Positions 32,658-44,799 of a stretch of DNA of 64,000 bases are shown here, one piece after another. The notes under the pieces were generated by a model, which worked only from the letters and a program-made list of their open reading frames with translations, was not told the origin of the DNA and made no database searches. The stretch is from Hofstenia miamia. Its lineage: Eukaryota > Xenacoelomorpha > Acoela > Hofsteniidae. The stretch spans positions 595,530 through 659,529 of the forward strand of contig CABFPE010000178.1 in the NCBI GenBank assembly GCA_900660155.1, written 5' to 3'. Made by a program: the position numbers and the translations under genes. Numbering within the stretch: the stretch's first letter is position 1; each line of letters begins with the position of its first letter.

Positions 32658-34835
32658 CTGGGTGGCTGTGCCACCCCAATATTTGAATGTCATTTGTCAT
32701 ATGCTAACACATGCAATTAATTATTACATATATATTTTTTTCAACTTACCCCTAATTAATAGAAAATAATAGATTCAAATTGAATCATTCAATTGCATGA
32801 TTTATAAATATACTACGTACATTGCGGGCGTTTGCAATTGCAAGCTACACCCACAGCCTATAAACACAATTCCCGCCGATAATAATATTTACCATACGCC
32901 ACTGTATTAAACATTGATTAATTACTTGTATATTTTTTTCAACTTTCTACAGAAATGAAGCGATCAAATAGCAACCAGTTGATAACGGGATATTTTTCCA
33001 AAAAGTCTTTATCAGTGGATATTGGGCAGACAAAAGTAAATGCGCCACAAAATGCAGTTATAAAATCTAAAATTGAAGACAAAGGCAACCAAATCAGTCA
33101 AAGCGAAACTAGTAATATTGAGTTATGTTAGGATGAAAATATCAAAAATGATAAATACAGTCGTTGTTTTTTGCCAAAGTGGATCATTTGGGATGATGAT
33201 TTGCGCGCTGTTTTATGCAAACCGTGCAACTTTGTATATAAACATTGTGGAGTAAATTCATCTAAAGCTGAAACAGCTTTTTCCTGTACTGGATTTAAAT
33301 CTTGAAAAAAAGTGCCACAATCCTACAAAAAACATGAGTCTTCTGATTCTCATACGATTTCTATATTTAAGGCCAATTGTATGACAAATGGTGAAAACGT
33401 ACATTGCTTGAATGTGTAAAATTTCTAGTAAAACAAGGAATTGCTATACGTTGTGCTAATGGTGAATGTATAGTAATCATGGACAACTTCTAGAGCTAAT
33501 ATGCAACACAGGAAACAACAGCAAATTGGAAGGCTAAATCGAAAGTCTTCATGGACAAGTCATGAAATTCAAAATCAAATTCTTAAACAGATTGCCAGAG
33601 AAATACAAAAAAATATAGTTTCCCAAATTAAATCCAGTACGTTTATTGGTATTATGGCTGACGAAACAGCTGATATATCTGGTGATGAAGAACTAGCTAT
33701 AGCCTTTCGAACAGTAGCAAATGATTTAAGGGTAGATGAATTATTTGTAGGCTTATATAAATTGCCAAAGTGTGACTCTTAAACAATTTTTAATGTCTTG
33801 AATGTTGTTCTGATACGTTGTAATATTGATATGATGAAAATTCGTGCAGCCTGTTTTGATGGTGCATCGACTTTTCAGGGGTGCTTAAATGGAGTTGCAA
33901 AGAAGTTCAATAATATTCAACCAAAGATATGTATAACTCACTGTCACATGCATTGCATTAATCTTGCAGTCCAAGAATCAGTGTCACAAGTAAATTTACT
34001 CAGAAATTTTCCGGTACTGGTTTCGTATATAATAAATTTCATACTTGACTCGCTCCTAAGCGTCGACAAATTGTCAAAGACACTGCATTGGAATTTAATA
34101 AATCTCAAAGCAATATTCGCCCACATTGCCCAACTCGATTCACCGTCAAATTTAAGGCTTTATTTGTTTTAAAAAATCAAATCAAAATAATTGAAAATGC
34201 ATTGAATACAATCGTTGAGGATAGTAGGGATCGAAAGGTTATAGCTCATGCAAATGGCTTTCTTGATAAATTTCATCATTATGTGACATTTTTAGCATGA
34301 TAGGAGAAAATGACATGAAGGTTATGAAACCTGAAATTTGTCATCTTAGTGAATTATACTTGTGAATCCTGCAACAACCACCACTAATGAAAGGGCATTT
34401 TCCCGGCTTCGACGATTAAATACATATTTAAGACAAGCAATGTCGCAATCTCGACTCAATGACATTTTTTAATAATGTGTGCAGCGAAATTCCTCAATCA
34501 ATTGATATTCGTACTTTAGTAAACAACATTATTTTGTCTGGCGATGAAAAACGTCGCAATACTCTCCATTTGTTTGATTAAAGAATGCTGTATTTTAGCT
34601 TTTCATTATTACAATATTTATATACACTTATGCACGTTCAAGTAATGATCATATTAAATATATTTTTCAGTTAGTGGAAAAAGTACTTAACATCGTAATA
34701 TCTGTAATTGATAAAAGGGATAAGAACATCAAATCATTAGGTTGGTCTAAAATGCAAAAAATTACGAATTGATTAGTTGATAAATTTACGAAGATTTGCC
34801 CCCCCCCCCAAGTTGAATTGCTTCCGGCGGCTCTG
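32658..34835 (+). mobile_element. ZMYM/DUF4371-type hAT transposon, dead, inside LINE sequence
   Basis: A transposase-like reading runs from ATG 32955 to TAA 34579-34581. It starts MKRSNSNQLITGYFSKKS, typical of ZMYM5-like hAT transposases. A TTF-like region follows at 33150-33410, with CKPCNFVYKH, ending in KKHESSDSH. The catalytic block FIGIMADETADISGDEELAIAFR is at 33637-33715. RAACFDGASTFQGCLNGV and CHMHCINLAVQE lie at 33840-33980. The C-terminal dimerisation motif NPATTTTNERAFSRLRRLNTYLRQ lies at about 34355-34430. At least half a dozen stops and frameshifts break it. The right end TCCGGCGGCTCTG (to 34835) resembles a terminus. The left end near CTGGGTGGCTGTGCCACCCC matches it only loosely, and no 8-bp duplication was found. 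Confidence 0.85.
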
Positions 34836-34849
34836 TGGAGTTAGATCAG

Positions 34850-35945
34850 ATAGATGTTGATATACCCTAAACATAGAACTTATTTCTCATCGATTACTCA
34901 CAACTTCAGAATTCCAATAGATTTATGTGAAGGAAGAGGATATGATTTTAGCGAATGAAAAAGCTTGTAGCAGTTATTAATACTGTCTTTATTAGAGAAA
35001 TTTTCAGCAAATAATTTCGCATCAAGTTCGATAGATCCTGATAGTGTCTAACATAAGTGTTTGTTTAAGCGCATCAAATTTGTTTAATAGATTAACAGTG
35101 TGTGAGCTAAAATATTGGGTAGATGTCATCGCTTATTTCTTTTTCTTGGAACGTAAGTGTTAATAATATCAAATAAAACATTATACTATGCATCAATATA
35201 AGATGAATTATCAAGAGATGGTATTTTAATGAAAAAAAGTTGAGTTTAAGTTCGTTTACATTTGCCTGTGAAAAAGAGTATGAGGAAGTATTATTAAAAT
35301 TATCCAGCTTGAAAGGATTTGTATAAAAATTATGATTGAAATCAATACTAATTATTCCATGATCAGAGAAACTGTCAGATGCAGGAGTAAGTAATTTTGT
35401 TTCAAAGCCATCGTCATTTATGAAAACAAGATCAAGAGTATTACAGCTCTTGTGAGTAGGAAAAGTAACTGTTTGATAAAGCTTCTGATTTTGTAGTAAT
35501 TTGGAATTTGTTGTTCAAAATCATTCTAGTTTCTAAATCAAGATTCTTAAAGTTGAAGTCAGCAATAATTAATATTTTATCTTCTATAATTGTATTGCTT
35601 AAGGGCCTTATAAAATAACGATAAGATTCTAAGCAAGATGAAATATATGAACAAACTTCATTGCATGGTGAATGATAATAGCTTGAATGTGGAGAAATTG
35701 TAAATACAGATAATAAAAATAAAAACAGGGTTTAAGTCAACAATAGTTGCACATCCAAAATCTACATTATTATTGATTTTTATTTGAATAAAAATTATAT
35801 CAACTTTAACAAGGATAATGCAGCCACCATTTTAGAAGTGGATGATCTCATTGCTTCTGATGCAATTGAAATTGGAAGGTATGATCAAGCCAGGTTTCTA
35901 TTATACAGATAATTGAAGAATGAAAACAAATTCCTTGATTTATTG

Positions 35946-35950
<5 letters not shown>
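34850..35950 (-). mobile_element. LINE endonuclease-domain fragment
   Basis: On the minus strand the pieces read LIIADFNFKNLDLETRM (about 35570-35520, the GDFN motif with Gly changed to Ala), LDLVFINDDG (about 35440-35410) and PASDSFSDHGIISID (about 35390-35340, the SDH motif). Downstream comes a degraded linker. It may be the 5' half of the RT fragment at 32013-32657, separated from it by the hAT insertion. Stops and small indels are present. Confidence 0.75.

Positions 35951-35982
<32 letters not shown>
35950..35982. repeat. (TA)n microsatellite
   Basis: A pure AT run at the edge of the LINE fragment. It is followed by a GC-richer stretch (35983-36060) of unknown nature. Confidence 0.9.
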
Positions 35983-35985
<3 letters not shown>

Positions 35986-36599
35986 GGGGCTGCGCCAGTT
36001 AAATTTGCCCTGGGCTGGGCTTTGTCACGTTCATTATTTTTAGTTGGCCTAGGCAGGATTGGACCAAATTGCTAATAACTTGATCTAGGTAATGTATGAA
36101 CTGTAGTAGCCAGAGAGGAAATACCCATTGGGGGAAAACAGAATTGCTTTGTCATTAATAAAAAGAATTTTAGAATCATCTTGTATATTCATGAGATCAT
36201 TACCTGTCGCTTTTTGAGAATATGAAAGTATTATTTTAGTATTTTAAAATTCTATAGAAGAATTATTAATTAAGCATTATATTTGAATTATATGAAGTGC
36301 AATCATCTTGGGGGAGGGGGGCTATTTACAAAATTTTTTTTGATTGCATTTTTGAAGGCAAAATTTGCACAATACAAATTAATTGTAATTTTTATTTTAA
36401 AAATGAACTCTATCCTCAAAATTTGAAAAGCTAAACAAATTAATAACATGATAAATTTATGTAATTCAATTCGGTTAAGAAGAAACGTTTGTGACGTGCA
36501 TATTTCAGCAGTCTAAGCAAAGAGGCAAAGCATATTTTTAGGGTTATTTAGTGTCGGACGATATTAAATTATTTGAACTTGCATTTTAAAGTAAATAAT

Positions 36600-37950
36600 T
36601 TTTTAATTTGATCTGCTTAAGTTTACTATTTTAGCTGCAATCATCACTGAATGCCTTAAAAAGTGAGAAGTGCACGAGTGTATTTAATCAAGAAATTCTT
36701 TGGCTGTAGAATACTATTAGAGGAATTCGAGAGTTTGCGGATTTTATCATTGAGAAAATCTGTGAAGTTCAAGTTATCATTGAATTTGACCCCAAGCTAG
36801 ACTGTTTTATTAGAATTGGGAATAGTAGGTTTGTTAGACTTAATCGATAATTGGTTGGCAATATTAATAACGAACTGTGTTTTGCTGATATTCAAATGCA
36901 GTTCGTTTCTGTCAAACCAATTTTTAATGCTATTGAAGTCATGGGAGAGTAAGTTAGTACAAGTAACCATGTGTTTAGCATTTATGTATAAACAAGTATC
37001 ATCAGCGTAATGGATTTGATTTTACAGTAACTTAAAGCAGTTGACAATGTCATTAACAAAAATATTGAAGAGAAGAGACCCTAGAATAGAACCCTGCGGA
37101 ATTCCTCTGAGAATTTTCTTGTAAGAAGTCTGACTGTGACCACGCTTAACAGAAAGCTTTCTAGTAATATAAGAGTGTCAACACTAAGCCCATATTTAAG
37201 CAGTTTTCTCAATAAAATGGAATGCGACATACTGTCAAATGCTTTGAATAAATCAAGGAAATGATGGTGACATATTCACCGTCGTTTAGACATTTATGTC
37301 AGTCCTCAATACCGCAAAGCAATGCATCCACTGTTGATTTAGAATTGCAAAATCTAAATTGATGCTTAACAACTAGATTAAAATCTTCAAAGAAACTTTG
37401 CAGTTGATAGTATAAACTTTTTTCAAAAATTTTTAGCGAACATGTGGGTAATGGAAATAGGTCGATAATTTGAAACACTTTTATGATCCTTGTTCTTATA
37501 AATAAGAGATACTATGGTATATTTAAGTATTTTGGGGAAATATGAATGACGACTACAAAGATTAAGCAGAGAAGTCAGATGAACAATCGTTTTAGAAAAA
37601 GCAAGTTTCAAGATAAAGTTCAGGATATTTGAGGTCCTTTTGACATGTAATTATTCATGTCATTTACACTTATTAGGACTTCACTCTCTGAGTCAAAACT
37701 AAATTTCCCACATTAATGGAAAATTCATTCATGTGGTTTGCAATATTACACACATTCCTAAGAAGTTTGCTTCACTTTAGAAGTACTAGTTATATTAGTA
37801 AGTTTTCTGTTATTACTGCTACACACAGTGTTCTTTAGGTGTCTTAAGTTTTTAAAATGTTCGACGAGTAACAGATAATGTGTGCATCTAATATCAGCAT
37901 TAAGAATGCAATTGAGATGCATTCTGCAAAAAACAGGCAGATATTTTTTA
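36600..37950 (-). mobile_element. LINE reverse transcriptase relic, CR1/Jockey type
   Basis: Minus strand: LTSLLNLCSRHSYFPKILKYTIVSLIYKNKD and SNYRPISITHMFAKNF (37560-37425, RT fingers), a degraded palm around 37270-37150, NDIVNCFKLL, then YADDTCLYIN (about 37010-36985, the catalytic YADD) and thumb residues NWFDRNELHLNISKTQFV (about 36930-36870). Stops and frameshifts occur throughout. It is separate from the endonuclease piece at 34.85-35.95 kb, since both run the same way but lie in the wrong order to be one uninterrupted copy. Confidence 0.82.
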
Positions 37951-38278
37951 ACAGTGCGGTAATCATCAAATAAATTATTGTTTAAAAAACCTTATTCCAT
38001 TTTTTCCTAAAGGTTGACTTTTTCGCTCATAGTAATTGTAGTTGTAGCTGCCTAGGCCTAAACATGTTTTCCATGATAGCAATTTATAAACAAATAGTAA
38101 AATTTGTGCCTGATTGCGTTAAGAGCAACAACCCTCTCTGATTTTGCCATAGCAAAATAAATTTAACCATAAACAACGACTAACCACGATTTCAGTCAAG
38201 TGTGTTAACCCCGAGGTCATTGTATCATTGCAAAGCACCTACGACGTAGGTAATTTTAGACTTTTTCTGGAATGGTAA

Positions 38279-39085
38279 CCCAGATAACAATTTTGGTTGT
38301 TTTTATGTTGTTTATAGTTGTTTCATACTTTTGGTTGTTGCAGTGACCACTAACATCATAATAACAACTTTAGTAATAAATAATCAGTGACCAGATGCTT
38401 GCAAATAAAACTCATTTTGATATTTTTTATTACTAGATTCTTTTATATAAAAAAGGATTTGCAAAACTTTTTTTGAAATTTTTAATTTGTGAAAAATTTT
38501 AATATACCAGATAAGTGAATTTTCAAAATAATTTATTCATGAAGATTTGGACACCTTGATATTGACTGTTAAATAAAATAAGTTACAATTGAGCAGAAGA
38601 GATTTTGCACGACTTAATAAAGTACTATTTCAAAATTGTGCTTAATTTTAGATTTTTAAATTTTTGTTAAATTTGGCAGATTTGTATCCTCATTGTTATC
38701 ATTTATATTGAAGACATTCATTTAAATCTTTAACAAAATTTTGTATTGAATATGCTTGGCAGTATCTCAAAGATAGTGGTCTGCTCTTTGTTGGGCTTGT
38801 GTTTATTTAAACAACAATGTTTGAAGAGCCTAGCAATATAAAATGTTATTTTGCATATAAAAGTAATGCTAAAACAATCATGTGACAACATAAAACGACA
38901 TTGTTACGACCTCAAAATATTGCTACTTCATTCATAAAAAACAACCAAAAAGCAACCTAATGTAACGTTGTTTCGACCAATGAAATGGTACCATTTCAAC
39001 ATTAAAACAACGTTGTTTTTGACACATAAAACAACCACATACCAACACAAAACAACGTTGTTTAGCCCTTAAATTGTTATCTGGG
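38279..39085. mobile_element. CCCA...TGGG element with AACAACGTTGTTTT terminal array
   Basis: Perfect 15-bp inverted termini, CCCAGATAACAATTT (38279-38293) and AAATTGTTATCTGGG (39071-39085), enclose 807 bp. Both ends carry several copies of a TTGTTGT/AACAACGTTGTTT motif (38293-38340; 38935-39065). The middle (38395-38825) aligns with 31590-32012. There is no coding capacity. Direct flanks do not show a clear target duplication. Confidence 0.8.
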
Positions 39086-42000
39086 AATGCACTGGAGCCA
39101 CTTTAATAACATGAGAAAAAATATTCGTTTAGTATTTCTATATTTTTAAGCAAATCAATCATTTTGAATACTGTCGAGAATCTATTCAGCACAGCTTGAA
39201 GGCACATATGCTCACACTATGCATTGTTATAGTACACAATGTTGCAACGAAGGCAATGTCGAAACAGCTTTATATATTCCTTCATTTAAATTGTACTTAG
39301 CGTCCTTGCTCATCAGTTTCATCCATATATGTGAGAATATTTGGTATTAAGAATATGCCTTCAATTATTCCATGTAAATTTCAGATGCTTATTAAATATT
39401 TGATTAATTTTAAGACTATAGAATAATAAAGATTTACGTATTAATAGTGATAATTGAAGTTAAACTTGATTTCTTCTGAACGTTCGAAAAAAAAGTAAAT
39501 TTTTAATCAATTCACTGTTACAGTTATTTATTTATTTAAGATCCAGTTAAAAGCGTGTAAACTGGATTGGAATTGCAAAATTAAAATTCTGAACAGTTCA
39601 ACGATCTCCTTCTTCATTTATTTCAGCAGTACTTTAGTGCTATAATACCGCCTTTCTCAATTTTAATGATTATATTCACAGGGCACACATCATTTTGGTA
39701 AAGTGCAACTATTTCGATTTTAGTGTGCCGCTTCACCAAATAGAAACCTAAAATTAGAAGTTGAATGACATTTTATGTGGTTTGGAACATTTTCCTTAAT
39801 TATCAAATTCACTATTCTATATACATCTTCATTGACCAAAGTTAACAGTTTCTTTTCAAGTTTATCTTGCATTTTACCATCAAACTGCTTGGTGAAAAAT
39901 TCGTATCTGGCATTACTCGTGGTTGCAGAAAACATAGGCCCTTTTAAGTGCTTCATCACATTTCTAGAGTTTTTAAGAAATGAGTTTAATGCACTAATAT
40001 AATCTTTGCAAAGCGATCTTTTATGAGGTCTTAATTAAAGCAAAATTAGTCAAAACTGGTTTTTAGAAGTTTTCAAGATTAGGCTCATAGAATTATGCAG
40101 GACCAGAATTTTATAATTTTAGTGTCATTGGATTTTGATCCAGTTTTGTCTCATACCTGTTCATGAAACTACCTGATATCATGAGCAATTGCGGTTTCAT
40201 TGCATAATTTCTATTTTATTCAAAATTAGTCAAACTTATGAGAAATATTCTGATATCGGTGGTCCCAGTATCTTCATCTATATCTCCAGTCCAAACTTAA
40301 TCCAAGTTCCAATGAAATATCTTAACCTATATGTCCTCACAGAAAATATTATTCGGAATTATCACATTTATGCTCCTTGAATACACCGAGTAATTAAAAT
40401 ACTAATTAATATTTTTACTAAAACCTCAAACTCCTAAAAAACTAAAAAGAAACGGAGATTAGTATTAATATAATCGGAATCGGAAATCCGGCAATTATGT
40501 TGTGCTGCTACCTACAAGAACGGACCACCGCTTACTCTTACGGATCGGATATATAATAACAATTCATCTTGTATTTAACAATAAAAGAAACAATATACGG
40601 AATACTTTGATATATGGCTCAGCAGACAAAGCAAAGTCAACAGTTTTATGGCTGTGAACATAATTAACAGCTTACACGGAATACTTTGATATATGGCTCA
40701 GCAGACAAAGCAAAGTCAACAGTTTTATGGCTGTGAACATAATTAACAGCTTACACGGATTACACACAAAACTAAAACTTAATTCATCACTCATAAAAAA
40801 ATCACCTGAATTTAAGAAAAAAATATCTTAAAATTTTATGCAATTAATCAAGACAAATTTCATTTATCATCAAGAAAATAATTTCTAGTTTAATTTATAA
40901 GAGATTTATCTCTAGAAAATAATTATTTCGAAAATATATATTTTAGTGATTCACATAGCGCAAAGTCAATAATTTATGAAAGTAACAGTGCATGATTTTA
41001 ACTCTGTTGTGTAAACATACTCACAGTCTCCCAAAATAGGAAGGCAATTTCATTTATTGAAATCATTAAATTAATTGTAACGAAATGTCCTTGCATATAA
41101 GTTGTAAAAGTTTGCAAATATATTTAGCTTTTGCAAAATTCATAAAGCTATGATTTTTTTCATCAAATGCACAAATACATCATTTGAATGAATATAATTT
41201 GTTACTTGTACTAAACCAATATTACATAACTGTTATACACTTTGAGATTCTATGTTGAAATTGTGCATAAATTTTTCCTATATATCATTATTGAATTCAA
41301 AAAATTTTTTTAAATAAGAAAATATCTAAAAAATAAAAAAATTTTGCAAATTTTTAATAAAAAATTGATTTAATTGAAAAGTAGGAGATTTTTTCTGAGA
41401 GTGTAAGCATTTCATTCTACGAACTTATTGAATGCCTCTCGTAACAGTTTATAAAAACTTAGTCAAGTGCTCATTGGCTATTATTAGCCTGAACAATGAA
41501 TTTAATTGGAAAGGCATGTTTGGCTATTTGAAATGATTTTGGTATATGCACTCCTTAGTAAACATGCATATAATTTAATTTTATGCATACGGGTATGACT
41601 TTCTTTCTTACTTCTTTAAAACTGTTAGTTCACTACAGTTATTAATGAATTTCTTGTATAGCTTCATCTAGAATTTGAATTGCTAGTTATAAACTCTAAA
41701 TCTTTAGAAATCGAACTTACTGCTAGGTTTTTTGGCACTTTTGCGTTATCTTCACCTCCTCCCCCTTCTTTTTTTACTGTAAATACTTGAATTATTGGAG
41801 ATTTATAAGTTTTCTAAGTCAATCCAATCCTTTAAAAAATATGTTATTTTTCTTTTTCAATAGATACAATTTGGTGTGCCAACTTAAAAATTTAAGGCTA
41901 TGACAGTATTTAACAATACTAAGTAACACCACTCTACAAAACTCACGGATAGATTTTGCCAAAAACAGAAAGGGAAACCTTTTGAATTAACCTTTTGGGG

Positions 42001-42480
42001 CATGATCTGCAAACTACCGAACTTAGAAGAAAGACTGGCATTTTTCGTTTTTTGCAATTTTAGTGCAATGTAGTAGCTAAAATTTTGTCTAATTTTTCGT
42101 TTATTATATACAAAGGGAGTTTTCCCATTTCTAGCAACTGTGAATTAACGATTTTGGCTACTTTATTGCAATTTCTGAGTAACTATTTTGATGACTCTTT
42201 ACCTAATATCATCCGGTCTCTCCTCATAGTGAATACTTGAAGAAATAAAAATTAAATGAAAGAATTGAAGAAAAGAATATTAATTATGAGTCGTATTCAG
42301 TAGAAATGCGCATTTCAAAAATGTAAATTATTAGTTAAGCCTATTTAGGATTGCTTAAGTGAGCAAATATGTACACAGAGACGCATTTTTCTGCAACAGA
42401 TGTTAAACTTTCATTAAAATTAAATGAATGTACTGTGTCATTTCCTCAACTAAGTAATGGATAACTTTCTTGTTTGTTAT
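39086..42480. other. No identified gene; one coding-like ORF
   Basis: Mostly AT-rich unassigned DNA. A minus-strand frame open from about 40035 to 39720 reads SLCKDYISALNSFLKNSRNV then MKHLKGPMFSATTSNARYEFF and ends GEAAH. It has balanced, protein-like composition, but I recognise no domain. It could be a transposase fragment or an orphan exon. The 79-bp tandem duplication at 40597-40754 is listed separately. Confidence 0.4.
40597..40754. repeat. Exact 79-bp tandem duplication
   Basis: The unit starting ACGGAATACTTTGATATATG is present twice, head to tail (40597-40675, 40676-40754), followed by the first bases of a third copy. No differences were seen between the copies, so it is recent or an assembly or sequencing artefact. 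Confidence 0.9.
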
Positions 42481-42489
42481 TAATAGTGA

Positions 42490-42660
42490 TTACTTCCCTA
42501 ATTAACCCTTTCTACTAGCATTACTTGTAAATAACAAATCGATTTGTTCACATTCTTTATCAATTATATCCAAGACTGCTAAAAAATATTGAAAGGCTTT
42601 TACATAGAGACATCTCTGGGGGTAGGCAGGCTCATGCAATGATGAAGATTTGTGCACCTA
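42490..42660 (+). repeat. Second copy of the interior of the 2.4-4.0 kb element
   Basis: This segment matches 3376-3545 in order: TTAACCCT..TTCTACTA, TCGATTTG, CTGCTAAAAA.ATATTGAAAG.CTTTTACAT and ATGATGAAGATTTG. It abuts LINE RT sequence on its right. Confidence 0.6.
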
Positions 42661-42664
42661 TTCT

Positions 42665-44560
42665 TTTGCATGCTGTACATACAAATAAGAACATTTTAAG
42701 CTTTGCTTAAATCAAGAAGGGCAATTACTTTTAGTAAGGGCTAAATTAGATTGTTTGTATTGGTATTGATAAATTTGTATCTTGGGTGCTATCATCATTA
42801 CGAAAACCAAATTATTCTTTCCAGAGAATATTTTCATATTTCAAGTACGAGTTTATTTAATTATTAAGTAATTTTTCTATCAGTTTAATAAAATGTTGGC
42901 TAATACAAATGGGCCCGCGCCCGGATCGTATCCAGTACCCACAAAAATAGGCCCGCTGGTTTTTTCTGTGCCCGTATCATAAGCCCACTACGCCCGTAGT
43001 TAAAGGATCTTTTTACTAAAAAAGCTTGAATAATACGAAAAACTGCTAATATGCTATTATCTATGCATACTCAAATGGTGGTAGAACCTACCAATGTATT
43101 TTATGTCAAACCCTTTTTGAAATTATTGAGAAGTCTAATTTTGCAACAACGAAATCATAATTAATTACTATTTCCAGAAGAGGGTTTATTAATCCATTTT
43201 CTCAATTAATTTAAAAATCGTGCATCAAATCACATAACGATCATTGATTGCATCAAACTGTTTTGCTGGAAAAATGGTCTTAGTTATCACAATGGGAGAC
43301 TACTGCTTGTATGACCTTGCAAAACATGCAAGTTCAAATTCAAATGCTATGGAACTCCTTCTGAAGCTCACTACTTAAGATTCTTACGTTACAATATAAT
43401 GTATATTTGTAGGGTTTATTTATCAAAGCAATATCATAAGTCAGAAGCTGACAGTGAAATCGAATTCTCTGTTTTTGAGGAAAACAGGGAATTTTATGTG
43501 GCTAAGTGTTCTGTTTTATGCGCTATGTTGTAGTTTTTGTTGTAAATATTCATTAAGGTTAGTTTTCACAATATACTTATACAAAGATAGATATATGGAA
43601 TGGATTGATAGAAAGTTTTTATCAATCAAATGGTCTTAGGATTTAAAATCTTTAAGCAATGACAAATAATCATGCTAATTTAAGAGCCCAGTCCGTGCCC
43701 ACAGTATAGAAGCCCATGCCGATAAAACTTTGTCCATGCCCATTACAGGCCCTACCCTAGCAAATGGGTCTGATTTTTCGCGCTTAGTAGTCTGCTTTGT
43801 TAAATAGATTACTCATATTTGATTTCTTAACAATTCCGAAAATTCGACGTCAGTAATTCATTGGTTGATGTAACTAGCAGATACTCACTAAAAATATGAA
43901 AAAAACGCTTAATAAAGATTGGAAGATTATAAGAAGCTGTTGATTTATTTGTGTCTAAGTAATTCACTAGCATTTGTGAGTCTAAATGAAAAGAATCTTT
44001 TTCCTGGGGATTTATGAATATTTTCCTCACTTTTATATTGGGGGAAATTGAAATTGCCAAGTTCTTTAAATGTTTTATTTAGGTGGTCTATGATCTTTGT
44101 TTTTTGGTCATAGTTTGATTATGAATTTTTAATTCATTAATTTCCGTTGAAATCCATTTACTTTTACCCAAAATTTTATGAATATATAGCCATTTTTCAT
44201 TTGTTTTATTTAGATTGTTGAAAAACTATATTTGTTGTAAAGCCGACTTTTTATTTCTTAATTGTTTAATTATCTTCTTTGATCTACGTACTGGTAGTCA
44301 GTTCTGTTTTAGCAAGATCAAATAGTTTTCTTTTAATGCTGACTTTTTCATGTGCTTAATGGTAATCAGCACTTGATAAGGCAAATTTGCGGCCTTTAAT
44401 CTTACTTTTTGGCATTTAATTGGTGCTGCTTTATTAATTGCACTGCAAATGTTTTTGAAATATAATTAATCATACAAGATCCAGATTTTAATGTGTATAT
44501 GTAGTTAAACAATAAATTTTTCAAAAGTCTTTACATTATTTCATCAGAGTAAATTTGTTA
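42665..44560 (-). mobile_element. CR1-like LINE relic split by an insertion
   Basis: On the minus strand the right part (44560-43800) reads as endonuclease-RT linker (KAAPIKCQKVRLKAANLP, NNLNKTNEKWLYIHKILGKSKW) and RT fingers (NYLDTNKSTASYNLPIFIKR). The left part (42890-42690) continues with ILSGKNNLVF (the LS..QFGF position) and ALLDLSKA (motif A) before ending. Between them sits the 42914-43760 insertion. Several stops occur in both halves. Confidence 0.75.
42914..43760. mobile_element. GCCC-rich hAT-like insertion with 8-bp target duplication
   Basis: CAAATGGG occurs exactly on both sides (42906-42913 and 43761-43768), and the inserted DNA interrupts a LINE reading. Both ends carry clustered GCCC motifs on the plus strand (GGCCCGC, TGCCCGT, AGCCCAC at 42915-43000; AGCCCAG, TGCCCAC, AGCCCAT, GGCCCTA at 43685-43757). 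Classical inverted termini are poor, so the superfamily is inferred from the 8-bp duplication. The interior open frame (43454-43639) has no known domain. Confidence 0.65.
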
Positions 44561-44799
44561 AACCCTGTATAAATATTTTAAAATTATTAGTTTTAGAAGT
44601 GATATTACTTATATAGGTGCAAAGTACCTGAATGATTTGAAGCTTGGTAATTGAAAACATAAGTCTGAATTTGTTATGAAGTAGTTGATTAAGTTGTTAT
44701 TCCGCATGGGACAGTCAGTATTTACGCAGTGAAAATTGTATGTGATACAAAATTCTTTCAACAATTTTTTCAAGATTTTTTGAAATAATTCATATTAAA

